Positions 40,161 through 49,355 of a stretch of DNA of 64,000 bases are shown here, piece by piece. Positions within the stretch are counted from its first letter, which is position 1, and each line of letters begins with the position of its first letter. The notes under the pieces are model-generated. The model saw only the letters and a program-made list of their open reading frames with translations. It made no database searches and was not told the DNA's origin. The position numbers were made by a program, and so were the translations under genes. Origin of the DNA: Streptomyces rugosispiralis (GTDB lineage: Bacteria; Actinomycetota; Actinomycetes; Streptomycetales; Streptomycetaceae); the NCBI RefSeq assembly GCF_024505145.1, contig NZ_JANIAA010000001.1, forward strand, positions 682,001 to 746,000, given 5' to 3'.

Positions 40161-41750
40161 ATGACTCCCGCCGCCCCGCCACCTCCCGTCCGCCGTCCGC
40201 CCGATCCGCCACCGGGCCCCGCACCGGTCCCCGCACCGGACCGGCGCTCCGTGCTCGGGCTGGCCCTGGGGGCGGGTGGCTCCCTGCTGCTGGCCGCCTG
40301 CGGCGGGGTGGCGACCACCGGCGCGGGCGGCGGGGGCGAGACCCTGCGCTGGGGCTGGGACCTGCCCTCCACCTGGGACCCGGTGTTCTCCTCCAAGGGC
40401 TGGGATGTCCATCTGCTCTCGCTCGTCTACTCCGGGCTGACCCAACTCGACGCCGAGGGCGGCGCCAAGCCCGCGCTCGCCTCCTCCTGGCGCTACTCCC
40501 ACGACGGCCGGCGGCTCACCTTCGCCCTCCGCCGGGGCCTGCGGTTCTCCGACGGCACACCGGTGAACGCCGAAGCCGTCAAGAAGAGCCTCGAACGCGG
40601 CAAGAACCACCCCAAGTCCCTGATCGCCTCCCAGCTGACCACCATCGACACGGTACGGGCCACCGACCCGCACACCGTGGTCCTCGAACTCACCGAGGCC
40701 GACTACCAGTTGCCCGCGCTGCTGGCCGGGAAGACCGGCATGGTGGTGAGCCCCACCGCGTTCGGGAAGGACGAGGCGCGGCTGGCCACCAGGCCGGTCG
40801 GCCACGGTCCGTTCCGGCTGGTGTCGTACACCCAGAACTCCATGGCGAGCCTGCGCCGCGACCCCGGCTACTGGAACGCCGGGCACATCGCCGTCGAGCG
40901 GTTCGAGGCGTTTCCCAAGCCCGATGAGACCACGGCGCTCGCCGCGCTCCAGTCCGGGCGGCTCAATGTGGCCCAGATCCCGTTCAGCCAGGTCGAGGCG
41001 GCGCGGGAGGCCGGTTTCACGGTGCAGCTCATCCCGTCGATGGTGGTGCGCGTCCTGGATGTGAACACCGCCATGAAGCCCTTCGACGACCCCGCCGTCC
41101 TCAAGGCCCTGAAGTACGCGGTGGACCGCCAAGCCCTGCTGGACAGTGAGCAGTTCGGCCATGGCGAGGTGGACCATCAGCCCTTCCCGCCGGGCTACAC
41201 GGGCTTCGACCCGTCGCTCGGCGCGGTGTACCGGCACGATCCGGAGCGGGCACGCGCGCTGCTCCGCGAGGCCGGATACCACGACGGCGTCCAGGTGACC
41301 ATCACCACCGCCCAGCCGCAGGGCGCGCCCGAGCAGTTGCAGGCTCAGCTGAACCGCGTCGGGTTCCGGGCCCGGATCGAGGTCATCCCCGAGGGGCGGA
41401 CGTCGCAGGTGGTGTACGTCCAGCACTCCCGCGCCCTGTACATCGACCAGTTCGCCGGGCGGGAGTCACCGGTACAGGCGATGCAGGTGCTCTTCGGCGC
41501 GGAGGGTCTGATGAACCCCTCCCGCCGTACCACGCCCGAACTGGACGCGGCCGTGGCCGCGGTGCGCCGCACCCCGCTGGAGTCACCGCGCTATCCGGAG
41601 GTGCTGCGGGCGGCCACCGCGATGGCGGTGCGCACGATGCCGAATGTGTTCCTCTATACGGTGCCGCGCGCCCTCGCCCGTACGTCGTCCGTCTCCGCCA
41701 TCCCCTCGCTCCCGGTGGTGCAGCGGTTCGAGGGGGTGACGGCCGGATGA
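40161..41750 (+). CDS. Peptide-type ABC transporter substrate-binding lipoprotein
   Basis: A 529-residue family 5 extracellular solute-binding protein with a Tat-type lipoprotein signal (DRRSVLGLALGAGG, lipobox LAAC, Cys47). The body has family markers LRWGWDLPSTWDPVFSS, LRFSDGTPVNAEAVKKSL, VGHGPFRLVSY and DDPAVLKALKYAVDRQALL. It captures peptides, nickel chelates or other small polar ligands outside the cell. First gene of a five-gene operon with 4-base overlaps. The cysteine leader upstream suggests a sulfur-containing ligand. Confidence 0.92.
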   Translation: MTPAAPPPPVRRPPDPPPGPAPVPAPDRRSVLGLALGAGGSLLLAACGGVATTGAGGGGETLRWGWDLPSTWDPVFSSKGWDVHLLSLVYSGLTQLDAEGGAKPALASSWRYSHDGRRLTFALRRGLRFSDGTPVNAEAVKKSLERGKNHPKSLIASQLTTIDTVRATDPHTVVLELTEADYQLPALLAGKTGMVVSPTAFGKDEARLATRPVGHGPFRLVSYTQNSMASLRRDPGYWNAGHIAVERFEAFPKPDETTALAALQSGRLNVAQIPFSQVEAAREAGFTVQLIPSMVVRVLDVNTAMKPFDDPAVLKALKYAVDRQALLDSEQFGHGEVDHQPFPPGYTGFDPSLGAVYRHDPERARALLREAGYHDGVQVTITTAQPQGAPEQLQAQLNRVGFRARIEVIPEGRTSQVVYVQHSRALYIDQFAGRESPVQAMQVLFGAEGLMNPSRRTTPELDAAVAAVRRTPLESPRYPEVLRAATAMAVRTMPNVFLYTVPRALARTSSVSAIPSLPVVQRFEGVTAG

Positions 41751-42766
41751 CCACGCTGGCCACGCACCTCGCGCGCACGCGCCGAAAGGCGGTACGCCCG
41801 GCCCGGCTGCCGCGCTCGCTCGGCCGGGTCCTGGCCACGGCGGGCACGGTGTTCCTGCTGTCCTCCGCGCTGACCTTCGGTCTCGGCGCGCTCTCCGGGG
41901 CCAATCCGGCGGCGGCCGTGCTCGGCGAGACGGCGACGCCCGCCGACATCGCCCGGATGAACCACGAGTTCGGCCTCGACCGGCCGCTGTGGGAGCAGTA
42001 CGTGTCCTGGCTCGCGCATGCCTTCACCGGGGACCTGGGCCGCTCGTGGTTCACCACGGTCCCGGTGACCACGAGCATCCGGCAGGCCATTCCGGTGGAT
42101 CTGTCCATCGCCGGGCTCGCGCTGCTGATGGCCGTGGTGCTGGGCGGGGCCGCCGGTGTCGCCGCCGCGCTCAGGGCGGGCGGACGGCTGGACCGCGCGG
42201 TCACCGCGCTGTGCGCGCTGCTCGGCACCCTGCCCGGTTTCGTCGTGGCCATCGCGCTGGTCACGGTGTTCTCGCTGAAGCTGGGGTGGCTGCCGTCCGG
42301 TGGCTATGTGCCGCTGGACATGGACCCCGCGCAGTGGCTGCGGTACACCGTGATGCCCGCGTTCGCGCTGAGCCTGGAGGCCGCCGCCGCCATCGCCCGT
42401 CAGCTGCGCACCTCGCTGGTGGGGACGTTGCGGGAGAACTATGTGACGGGCGCGGTGATGCGCGGACTGCCCGCCCGGCGGGTGGTGTTCGGCCACGCTC
42501 TGCGCAACGCCGCCGGACCCGCGCTGACGGCGCTCGGGATGAGCGTGCCGATGCTGCTCGGCGGTGCGGTGGTCACCCAGCAGATCTTCGCGCTGCCCGG
42601 ACTCGCCCAGCTCACCCTGCAGTCGGCGGAGCAGCACGACATCCCGGTGATCCAGGGGACGCTGCTGGTGACCATCGCGGTGGTGCTGGTGGTCAATGTG
42701 GCCGTCAACGCGGCGCTGCTCGCGCTGAATCCGGCCGCCCGGCGCCGGGAGGTGACGCGCGGATGA
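41747..42766 (+). CDS. Peptide-type ABC transporter permease 1 (DppB-like)
   Basis: A 339-residue permease with six membrane helices and the DppB signature region DIARMNHEFGLDRPLWEQY after TM1. The EAA loop is in ENYVTGAVMRGLPARRVVF. It pairs with the next permease to form the membrane channel. ATGA overlaps on both sides show tight coupling. Confidence 0.92.
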   Translation: MTTLATHLARTRRKAVRPARLPRSLGRVLATAGTVFLLSSALTFGLGALSGANPAAAVLGETATPADIARMNHEFGLDRPLWEQYVSWLAHAFTGDLGRSWFTTVPVTTSIRQAIPVDLSIAGLALLMAVVLGGAAGVAAALRAGGRLDRAVTALCALLGTLPGFVVAIALVTVFSLKLGWLPSGGYVPLDMDPAQWLRYTVMPAFALSLEAAAAIARQLRTSLVGTLRENYVTGAVMRGLPARRVVFGHALRNAAGPALTALGMSVPMLLGGAVVTQQIFALPGLAQLTLQSAEQHDIPVIQGTLLVTIAVVLVVNVAVNAALLALNPAARRREVTRG

Positions 42767-43686
42767 GGACCCTGCGACGGGCGTGGCGGCCGGCCTCCGC
42801 CAAGGTGGCGCTGCTGGTGCTGCTGGCCATCGCGCTGCTGGCGGTGTTCGGCGGCTGGCTCGCCCCCCATGACCCGCTGGCCCAGAACCCCCGGAACATG
42901 CTGCGCGGCCCCGGCCCAGGCCACCTGCTGGGCACCGACTATCTGGGCCGTGATGTGCTCAGCCGGCTGCTGGAGGGCAGTGGCCGCTCGGTGGCGGGCG
43001 CCGTGGAGGCGGTGGCCGCCGCGATGGTGGTCGGGGTGCCGACCGGGCTGGCCTCGCTGTGGATGGGGCGGGTGGGCGAGTGGCTCGCGCAGCGCGCCGT
43101 CGACGCGCTGATGACGCTCCCGTTCACCGTGTTCGCCATCGCGGTGGTGGGGGCGCTGGGCAACGGGATGCACCAGGCCATGCTGGCGCTCGGGGTGCTC
43201 TACGCCCCGCTGTTCTTCCGGATGACCCGCGCCGCCGCCTTGAGCCTGCGGCACGCCCAGTACGTGGAGTCGGCCGAGCTGTTCGGCGCCTCGGTGGGGC
43301 GGGTGCTGCGCACCCACATCTGGAGCAAGGTCCTGCCGACGGTCATCGTCACGGCCGCCCACGCGCTGGCCACCTGTCTGCTGGTGGTCTCCTCGCTGAC
43401 CTTCCTCGGGGTCGGTGTGCAGCCGCCCGCCGCCACCTGGGGCGGCATGCTCGCCACCGATCTGGGCTTCCTCACCCAGCAGATCTGGGCGCCGGTGTTC
43501 CCGGCCGCGCTGATCGTCATCACCGCCGGGGCGCTCAATCTGCTGGCCGACGCCGTACGGGACGCCGGGGCGGAGGAGTTGCTGCCCGGTGGCGCTCCGG
43601 ACCCGGCCACAGGCTCCCCCGGCGCCATCTCGGACTCCCCCGACACCACCAAGGAGCGGGCCGATGCCGCACTCCCCGTCGTCTGA
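42763..43686 (+). CDS. Peptide-type ABC transporter permease 2 (DppC-like)
   Basis: A 307-residue permease with the DppC markers HLLGTDYLGRDVLSRLLEG and SLTFLGVGVQPPAATWGGML and six membrane helices. The EAA loop is AQYVESAELFGASVGRVLR. Its last 40 residues (PGGAPDPATGSPGAISDSPD) are a polar tail. The last 23 bases overlap the start of the ATPase gene that follows. Confidence 0.92.
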   Translation: MRTLRRAWRPASAKVALLVLLAIALLAVFGGWLAPHDPLAQNPRNMLRGPGPGHLLGTDYLGRDVLSRLLEGSGRSVAGAVEAVAAAMVVGVPTGLASLWMGRVGEWLAQRAVDALMTLPFTVFAIAVVGALGNGMHQAMLALGVLYAPLFFRMTRAAALSLRHAQYVESAELFGASVGRVLRTHIWSKVLPTVIVTAAHALATCLLVVSSLTFLGVGVQPPAATWGGMLATDLGFLTQQIWAPVFPAALIVITAGALNLLADAVRDAGAEELLPGGAPDPATGSPGAISDSPDTTKERADAALPVV

Positions 43687-44722
43687 CCCCGCCGCGCCCG
43701 GCGCGCCCACTGATCCGTCGGCCGCGCTGTCGGTCGAGGGGCTCGGCGTCACCGTCTCGTCCGGGCGGCTGACGGCCGTACGCGATGTGTCGTTCACCGT
43801 GGGCCGCGGTGAGGCCGTCGGCCTGGTCGGCGAGTCCGGCAGCGGCAAGACCCTCATCTGCCGGTCGGTGCTCGGGCTGCTGCCGCCGGGCTGCGCGGTG
43901 TCCGAGGGCGAGATCACACTGGCCGGTGAGGCGCTGACCGGGCTGTCCCGCCGGGAGTGGGACCGCGTACGGGGCACCCGGGTGGGCGCCGTCTTCCAGG
44001 ACCCCGCCTCGTATCTCAACCCCTCGCTGACCGTGGGCCGTCAGCTGACCGAGGTGCTGCGGGTGAAGCTGGGTCTTGACCGGGCGCGGGCCGACGCGCG
44101 GGCCGTCGAGCTGTTCGCCGCCGTCGGGCTGCACGACCCCGCCGAGGTGGCCCGGCGCCATCCGCACGAGCTGTCCGGCGGAATGCTGCAGCGGGTGCTG
44201 ATCGCCGTGGCGGTGGCCTGCGCACCGGATCTGCTGGTGGCCGACGAGGCGACCACCGCGCTGGATGTGGTGGTCCAGGCCGAGGTCCTGGAGCTGCTGG
44301 CCCGGATGCGCGCCGAGCAGGATCTGGCGCTGCTGCTGGTCAGCCATGACCTGGCGGTGATCGCCGAGGTGTGCGACCGCGTTCTGGTGGCCTACGCCGG
44401 GGAGCTGGTCGAGGACGGCCCGGCCGATCGGGTGCTGAACGACCCCCTGCATCCGTACACCGAGGCGCTGTTGCGCGTGGCCACGGTCGGCGACTGGGAG
44501 CGGCGCGAGCTGGAGGTGATTCCCGGCGCGCCGCCCGAGGTGGGCGCGCGGCTGCCGGGCTGCCGGTTCGCCGACCGCTGCGCGTTCGCCGCGCCCGAGT
44601 GCCTCAGCGGTCCGGTGCCACTGCGGCAGACCGCCGACGGGCGGCGGGTGCGATGTGTCCGCGGCGAGGAGCTCGATCTGTCGCGGGCCGGTGCGCACGG
44701 CACCCGGGAGGTGGCGGTATGA
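43664..44722 (+). CDS. Peptide-type ABC transporter ATPase 1 (DppD-like)
   Basis: A 352-residue ATPase: Walker A GESGSGKT (56-63), Q-loop VFQDPASYLNP, signature LSGGMLQR, Walker B DLLVADEAT, H-loop VSHDLAVI. The C-terminal oligopeptide-transporter domain contains the cysteine-rich motif GCRFADRCAFAAPEC. Start at ATG 43664 behind AAGGAG. Note LVADEAT where most ATPases have DEP. Confidence 0.92.
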   Translation: MPHSPSSDPAAPGAPTDPSAALSVEGLGVTVSSGRLTAVRDVSFTVGRGEAVGLVGESGSGKTLICRSVLGLLPPGCAVSEGEITLAGEALTGLSRREWDRVRGTRVGAVFQDPASYLNPSLTVGRQLTEVLRVKLGLDRARADARAVELFAAVGLHDPAEVARRHPHELSGGMLQRVLIAVAVACAPDLLVADEATTALDVVVQAEVLELLARMRAEQDLALLLVSHDLAVIAEVCDRVLVAYAGELVEDGPADRVLNDPLHPYTEALLRVATVGDWERRELEVIPGAPPEVGARLPGCRFADRCAFAAPECLSGPVPLRQTADGRRVRCVRGEELDLSRAGAHGTREVAV

Positions 44723-45744
44723 GCGGGCTGCTGGAGCTCTCGGGGCTGACCGTGGCCTTCGGCCGGCGGGGCGCGCGGCCGGTGCTCGATGGCGTGGAGC
44801 TGTCCGTGGGCGAGGGGGAGATCGTCGGGGTCATCGGGGAGACCGGCTCCGGCAAGACCACCCTGGCCCGTACGGCCGTGGGCCTCGTCCCTCCGCGCTC
44901 GGGCCGGGTGGTCTTCGACGGGCGCGAGATCTCCGGGCTGCGGGGGCGGGCGCTGCGCGCGTTCCGCCGTTCGGGGCAGCTGAGTTACGCGTTCCAGGAT
45001 CCGCTGCGGGCGCTGGACCCGGAGCTGACGGTGCGGCGGGCCGTGGCCGAGCCGCTGACCGTGGCCGGGGACATCGGCGACACGGAGATCGCCGCCCGCG
45101 TGGACGAGGCGCTGGAGACGGTGGGCCTGGACGCGGCGCGCCTCGGCGACCGGCTGCCGGGCGCCATCTCGGGCGGTCAGCGCCAGCGGGTGCTGCTCGC
45201 GCGGGCGATCGTCACCCGGCCCCGGGTGCTGATCGCCGATGAACCGGTGAGCGCTCTGGACGCCTCCAACCGCAATCGGGTGCTGCGGCTGCTGGACCGG
45301 CTGCGCGCCGAGCGCGGGATGGCCGTCGTGGTCATCTCGCACGACCTCAGCTCGCTGGCGGGCATCGCCGACCGGGTGGCGGTGCTCTACCGCGGCCGGG
45401 TGGTGGAACAGGGGCCCGTACGGGAGGTGTTCGGCCGGCCCCTGCATCCGTACACCGCGCTGCTCATCGCCTCCGCGCCGAGCGTACGGGCCGAGGGCGG
45501 GCCGGGCGCGGCGGCGCTGCGCCCGTCGGCCGAACCGCCCGGCTGGACGGCACGGGAGGGCTGTGTCTTCGCCCACCGCTGCCCGTTCGTCACCGACGCC
45601 TGCCGCACCGCGCCCGCACCCGCCCCGGTGGGCCGGGGGCGCACGGCCGCCTGCCACCGGGCGCCCGAGTGGCGTGAGCTGATCGCCGACCCGGTCATCG
45701 CACAGGGGGCGCCGGAGACCGGGCTGCTGAAGGCGGCCCCGTAA
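44719..45744 (+). CDS. Peptide-type ABC transporter ATPase 2 (DppF-like)
   Basis: A 341-residue ATPase: Walker A GETGSGKTT (40-48), Q-loop AFQDPLRALDP, signature ISGGQRQR, Walker B LIADEPVSALD and VISHDLSS. The C-terminal motif GCVFAHRCPFVTDAC matches that of its partner. It completes the importer; the operon then ends with no obvious hairpin. Confidence 0.92.
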   Translation: MSGLLELSGLTVAFGRRGARPVLDGVELSVGEGEIVGVIGETGSGKTTLARTAVGLVPPRSGRVVFDGREISGLRGRALRAFRRSGQLSYAFQDPLRALDPELTVRRAVAEPLTVAGDIGDTEIAARVDEALETVGLDAARLGDRLPGAISGGQRQRVLLARAIVTRPRVLIADEPVSALDASNRNRVLRLLDRLRAERGMAVVVISHDLSSLAGIADRVAVLYRGRVVEQGPVREVFGRPLHPYTALLIASAPSVRAEGGPGAAALRPSAEPPGWTAREGCVFAHRCPFVTDACRTAPAPAPVGRGRTAACHRAPEWRELIADPVIAQGAPETGLLKAAP

Positions 45745-45854
45745 AGATCTCCTAAATCGCGCTGAACGCAACTCATGCCCCGCCCGTATCCACTGCCGGG
45801 TCGTGCTCGTCATGGATGAGCGGATCCCGTAACCCCCCAACAGGAGGTCATGAG

Positions 45855-47093
45855 TTGAGCCATAAACGGGTACCCAAGCGAAAGATCGTGTTCGCGGGGG
45901 CCGGGGCCGCCGCCGTGGCGGCAGCCGCGATCATCCTGCCCAACGCCAACGCCTCACAGGACGACAAGGCCGAGGCGGCCCAGCCCAAGAAGGTGGACGC
46001 CGCGTCGGCGGCGGACATCGCCGCGGAGCTCGCCTCACGGCTGGGCGAGGCGTTCGGCGGGGCCTACTACGACAAGGACAAGCAGCAGGTCATCGTCAAT
46101 GTCGTGGGCGACAACAACAATGTGAACGTCCAGGTCAAGAGCGCCGGGGCGGTGGCCAGAAAGGTCGACAACAGCACCAAGGCGCTGCAGACCGCCGCCA
46201 AGACCCTCAAGACCGAGGCGACCATCCCGGGCACCTCCTGGTCGGTGGACCCCAAGACCAATGAACTGCGGGTCACCGCGGACTCCACGGTCACCGGGGC
46301 GAAGTGGGACACTCTCGAGTCCACCGTGAAGTCGCTGGGCGAGGGCATGGCCACCCTGAAGAAGTCCACGGGCGAGTTCAAGCCCTTCGTCGCGGGCGGC
46401 GACGCCATCTTCGGCGGCGGCGCACGCTGCTCGCTCGGCTTCAACGTCACCACGGACAGCGGCGCCCCGGCGTTCCTCACCGCCGGTCACTGCGGCGTGG
46501 CCGCCGAGCAGTGGTCGGACGCGCAGAACGGCGCGGCGATCGGCACCGTGCAGGACGCCACCTTCCCCGGTGACGGGGACTTCGCGCTGGTCACCTACGA
46601 CGACGCCAACACCGAGGCCCCCAGCACGGTGAACACCGGCGACCAGACCGTGGACATTGTCGGGGCGGGCGAGGCCACGGTGGGCCAGCAGGTGCAGCGC
46701 ATGGGCAGCACCACCGGGCTGAACGACGGCTCGGTCACCGGTCTCGACGCGACGGTCAACTACCCCGAGGGCACGGTCAGCGGGCTCATCCAGACCGATG
46801 TCTGCGCGGAGCCCGGCGACAGCGGCGGCCCGCTGTTCAGCGCGGACGGCCAGGCCATCGGCCTGACCTCCGGCGGCAGCGGTGACTGCACCTCCGGCGG
46901 TGAGACCTTCTTCCAGCCGGTGACGACCGCGCTGGAGGCGGTCGGCGCGAAGATCGGGGACGGCGGCGCGGCCGGAGGCGGCGGCGCGGCGGACGATGGT
47001 GGCGCGGCGGACGGCGGCGCCGCTGACGGCTCCGGGGCCGCCGGTGACGGCGCGGGCGCGGACGGCGCCGGTGGGGCGGCCGACAAGGGCTGA
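45855..47093 (+). CDS. Secreted chymotrypsin-like serine protease (S1, streptogrisin type)
   Basis: A 412-residue exported protease. TTG at 45855 is the best start: AGGAGG lies 7 bases before it, while the nearer ATG is closed at once by TGA. A signal peptide (to about ANA33) is followed by a pro-region (35-180, with many Lys/Thr/Ala) and the catalytic domain with H212 (TAGHC), D242 (GDGDFAL) and S323 (GDSGGP). Cysteine pairs C192/C213 and C317/C345 fit disulfides. The last 45 residues are a Gly/Ala/Asp low-complexity tail with no anchor. Confidence 0.9.
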   Translation: MSHKRVPKRKIVFAGAGAAAVAAAAIILPNANASQDDKAEAAQPKKVDAASAADIAAELASRLGEAFGGAYYDKDKQQVIVNVVGDNNNVNVQVKSAGAVARKVDNSTKALQTAAKTLKTEATIPGTSWSVDPKTNELRVTADSTVTGAKWDTLESTVKSLGEGMATLKKSTGEFKPFVAGGDAIFGGGARCSLGFNVTTDSGAPAFLTAGHCGVAAEQWSDAQNGAAIGTVQDATFPGDGDFALVTYDDANTEAPSTVNTGDQTVDIVGAGEATVGQQVQRMGSTTGLNDGSVTGLDATVNYPEGTVSGLIQTDVCAEPGDSGGPLFSADGQAIGLTSGGSGDCTSGGETFFQPVTTALEAVGAKIGDGGAAGGGGAADDGGAADGGAADGSGAAGDGAGADGAGGAADKG

Positions 47094-47105
47094 TCCCACG
47101 CGACC

Positions 47106-47136
47106 GGGTGTCCCGCGCCGTCACCGCGGGACACCC
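47106..47136 (+). terminator. Hairpin terminator after the S1 protease
   Basis: GGGTGTCCCGCG (47106-47117) pairs perfectly with 47125-47136 across a 7-base loop, 12 bases after the stop. It may also serve the convergent molybdenum-hydroxylase operon. Confidence 0.7.
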
Positions 47137-47216
47137 CGGGAGCCGCGACGGGCCGGGAGCCGTGCCGGAGCCGGGAGCCGCGCCGGAGCCTGGAGCCGCG
47201 ACGGCCGGGCGGACGC

Positions 47217-49355
47217 TCAGCGGGCGGACGGCCCCGCGGAGAGCCCGGCGGACGGCCCCGCGGGGGGCCCCGCGCGCACCCGCTCCACCGTGATCGGCAG
47301 ATCGCGGACCCGCACCCCCGTGGCGTGGTACACCGCGTTGGCGATCGCCGCCGCCGTGCCGACGATGCCCAGCTCCCCGATGCCCTTGCTGCCCATCGGG
47401 TTGAGCTCGTCGTCGGTCTCCTCGAGCCAGTGCGCCTGGACATCGCGCACATCCGCGCTGGCCGCGATGTGATACGTGGCGAGGTCGTGGTTGGCGAAGT
47501 CGCCGAACCGCGGGTCCGGCTCCAGGTTTTCGTGCAGCGCCATCGACAGCCCCATGCACATACCGCCGCGCAGCTGCGAGCCCGCGGTCCGGGGGTTGAT
47601 GACGCGTCCGGCGGCGAACATTCCCAGCAGCCGGTCGACCCGCACCTGGCCGGTGACGGCGTCCACCCGCACCTCCGCGAACTGGGCGCCGTAGGCGTGG
47701 CGCGAGAACGCCCGGCGCGCCTCGACGTCCTCGGCGGTGTCCGCCCGCTCCTCCAGTCCACCGGGCGGGATCGCGCCGGAGACCTCGTCCAGCCGTTTGG
47801 TCAGCGCCCGGCATGCCTTGGACACCGCCCAGCCCCACGAGCTGAGGCCCATCGAGCCGCCCGCCCACGGTGCCTGGCCGTAGGCGCTGCGGCCGATGTC
47901 GAGGGTGACCCGGTCGATCTCCACACCGAGTTCGTCCGCCGCCACCTGGGTCAGCGCGGTGCGGGCGCCGGTGCCCATGTCGGCCGCGGCGATCCGTACG
48001 GTGAAGCCTCCGCCGGGCTCGACGCGGGCGTTCGCGGTGGAGGGCCAGGTGAGGGCGGGGTAGTTGCACGCCGCCACTCCGGTGCCGAGCAGCCACTCCC
48101 CCTCCCGGCGGCGGCCCGGCGCGGGGTCGCGGCCCGCCCAGCCGAAGCGCGCCGCGCCCTCCCGCAGACAGGCCACCAGATTGCGGCTGCTGAAGGGATG
48201 GCCGGTCCCGGGGTCCACGGACGGTTCGTTGGCCACCCGCAGATCGATGGGGTCCATGCCAAGCGCCACGGCGAGCTCGTCCATCGCGCTCTCCAGCGCG
48301 AACATCCCGGGCGCCTCGCCGGGGGCGCGCATCCACGAGGGCGTCGGCACATCCAGCTGCGCCAGCCGGTGGGTGGTCCGGCGGTGGCGGGCCGCGTACA
48401 TGACGCGGGTGCAGGTGACCGTCTGCTCGCAGTACGGGGTGAGCGTGGAGCTCTGCTGCAGCGCGTCGTGCCAGATGGCGGTGAGCCTGCCGTCCCGTTC
48501 GGCGCCGAGCCGGATGCGCTGCAGGGTGGGCGTGCGGTACGAGACCATGGTGAACATCTGCTGCCGGGTGGCCGCCACCTTGACCGGGCGGCCCACGGCG
48601 CGGGCGGCCAGCGCGGCGAGCACCGTGGGCGGGCGGGGAATCGCCTTGGAGCCGAACCCGCCGCCGGTGTGGTCGGCCACGATGCGGACGGCGCCCTCGG
48701 GCAGGCCGAACAGCTCCGCCACCCTGGCGGCCGTCATCCAGGGGGCCTGGTCGCCGTTGTAGAGAGTCAGCGTGTCCCCGTCCCAGACGGCGATGGTGGC
48801 ATGCGGTTCCATCGTGGCCGTGTGCTCGGGGGGCGTGGTGTACGTGGCGTCGAGGACGACCGGCGCCGCGGCGAGGGCGGCCTCCACGTCGCCGGTCTCC
48901 GCATGCCCCGGGTAGCCGCCGTTGACCGTCTCGGGGACGAAGATGCGCGGATCGCCGTCCATCAGCTCGGCGTCGTGGTCGTCCACGTCGTACTCGACCC
49001 GCACGGCGGCCGCCGCCTGACGGGCCGTCTCGAAGGTGTCGGCCACCACGGCCGCGACGATCTGCCCCCGGTAGGCGACCTCGGGGGACTGCAGAACGGC
49101 GAGTTCGGGGGTGTCGGTCGGGCGCAGCCGGGTCACATTACGGCTGTCGAGCACGGCCACCACGCCCGGCAGGGACAGCGCCGCGACGGTGTCGACGGCG
49201 CGCACCGTGCCGCGCGGAACGGTGGACTGCACCGCCCACGCGTACAGGGCGTCGGGCACCGGGTACTCGTACGCGTAGAGCGCCGCGCCGGTGACCTTCT
49301 CGCGCCCTTCGACGCGGGTCACCTCCGCGCCCACGGTCCGCTGGAGCGTGGTCAT
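47217..49355 (-). CDS. paoC: Aldehyde oxidoreductase, molybdenum-binding subunit (PaoC-like)
   Basis: A 712-residue large subunit of the xanthine dehydrogenase family. An N-terminal small domain (VEGREKVTGAALYAYEY) precedes the molybdopterin domain with TGGGFGSK, RAPGEAPGMFALES and the terminal GSKGIGELGIVGT carrying the catalytic glutamate. Together with the next two genes it forms a three-subunit enzyme oxidising aldehydes or N-heterocycles. It overlaps the FAD subunit gene by 4 bases. The last 19 residues are a Pro/Ala/Gly/Ser repeat tail. Confidence 0.88.
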   Translation of the reverse strand: MTTLQRTVGAEVTRVEGREKVTGAALYAYEYPVPDALYAWAVQSTVPRGTVRAVDTVAALSLPGVVAVLDSRNVTRLRPTDTPELAVLQSPEVAYRGQIVAAVVADTFETARQAAAAVRVEYDVDDHDAELMDGDPRIFVPETVNGGYPGHAETGDVEAALAAAPVVLDATYTTPPEHTATMEPHATIAVWDGDTLTLYNGDQAPWMTAARVAELFGLPEGAVRIVADHTGGGFGSKAIPRPPTVLAALAARAVGRPVKVAATRQQMFTMVSYRTPTLQRIRLGAERDGRLTAIWHDALQQSSTLTPYCEQTVTCTRVMYAARHRRTTHRLAQLDVPTPSWMRAPGEAPGMFALESAMDELAVALGMDPIDLRVANEPSVDPGTGHPFSSRNLVACLREGAARFGWAGRDPAPGRRREGEWLLGTGVAACNYPALTWPSTANARVEPGGGFTVRIAAADMGTGARTALTQVAADELGVEIDRVTLDIGRSAYGQAPWAGGSMGLSSWGWAVSKACRALTKRLDEVSGAIPPGGLEERADTAEDVEARRAFSRHAYGAQFAEVRVDAVTGQVRVDRLLGMFAAGRVINPRTAGSQLRGGMCMGLSMALHENLEPDPRFGDFANHDLATYHIAASADVRDVQAHWLEETDDELNPMGSKGIGELGIVGTAAAIANAVYHATGVRVRDLPITVERVRAGPPAGPSAGLSAGPSAR

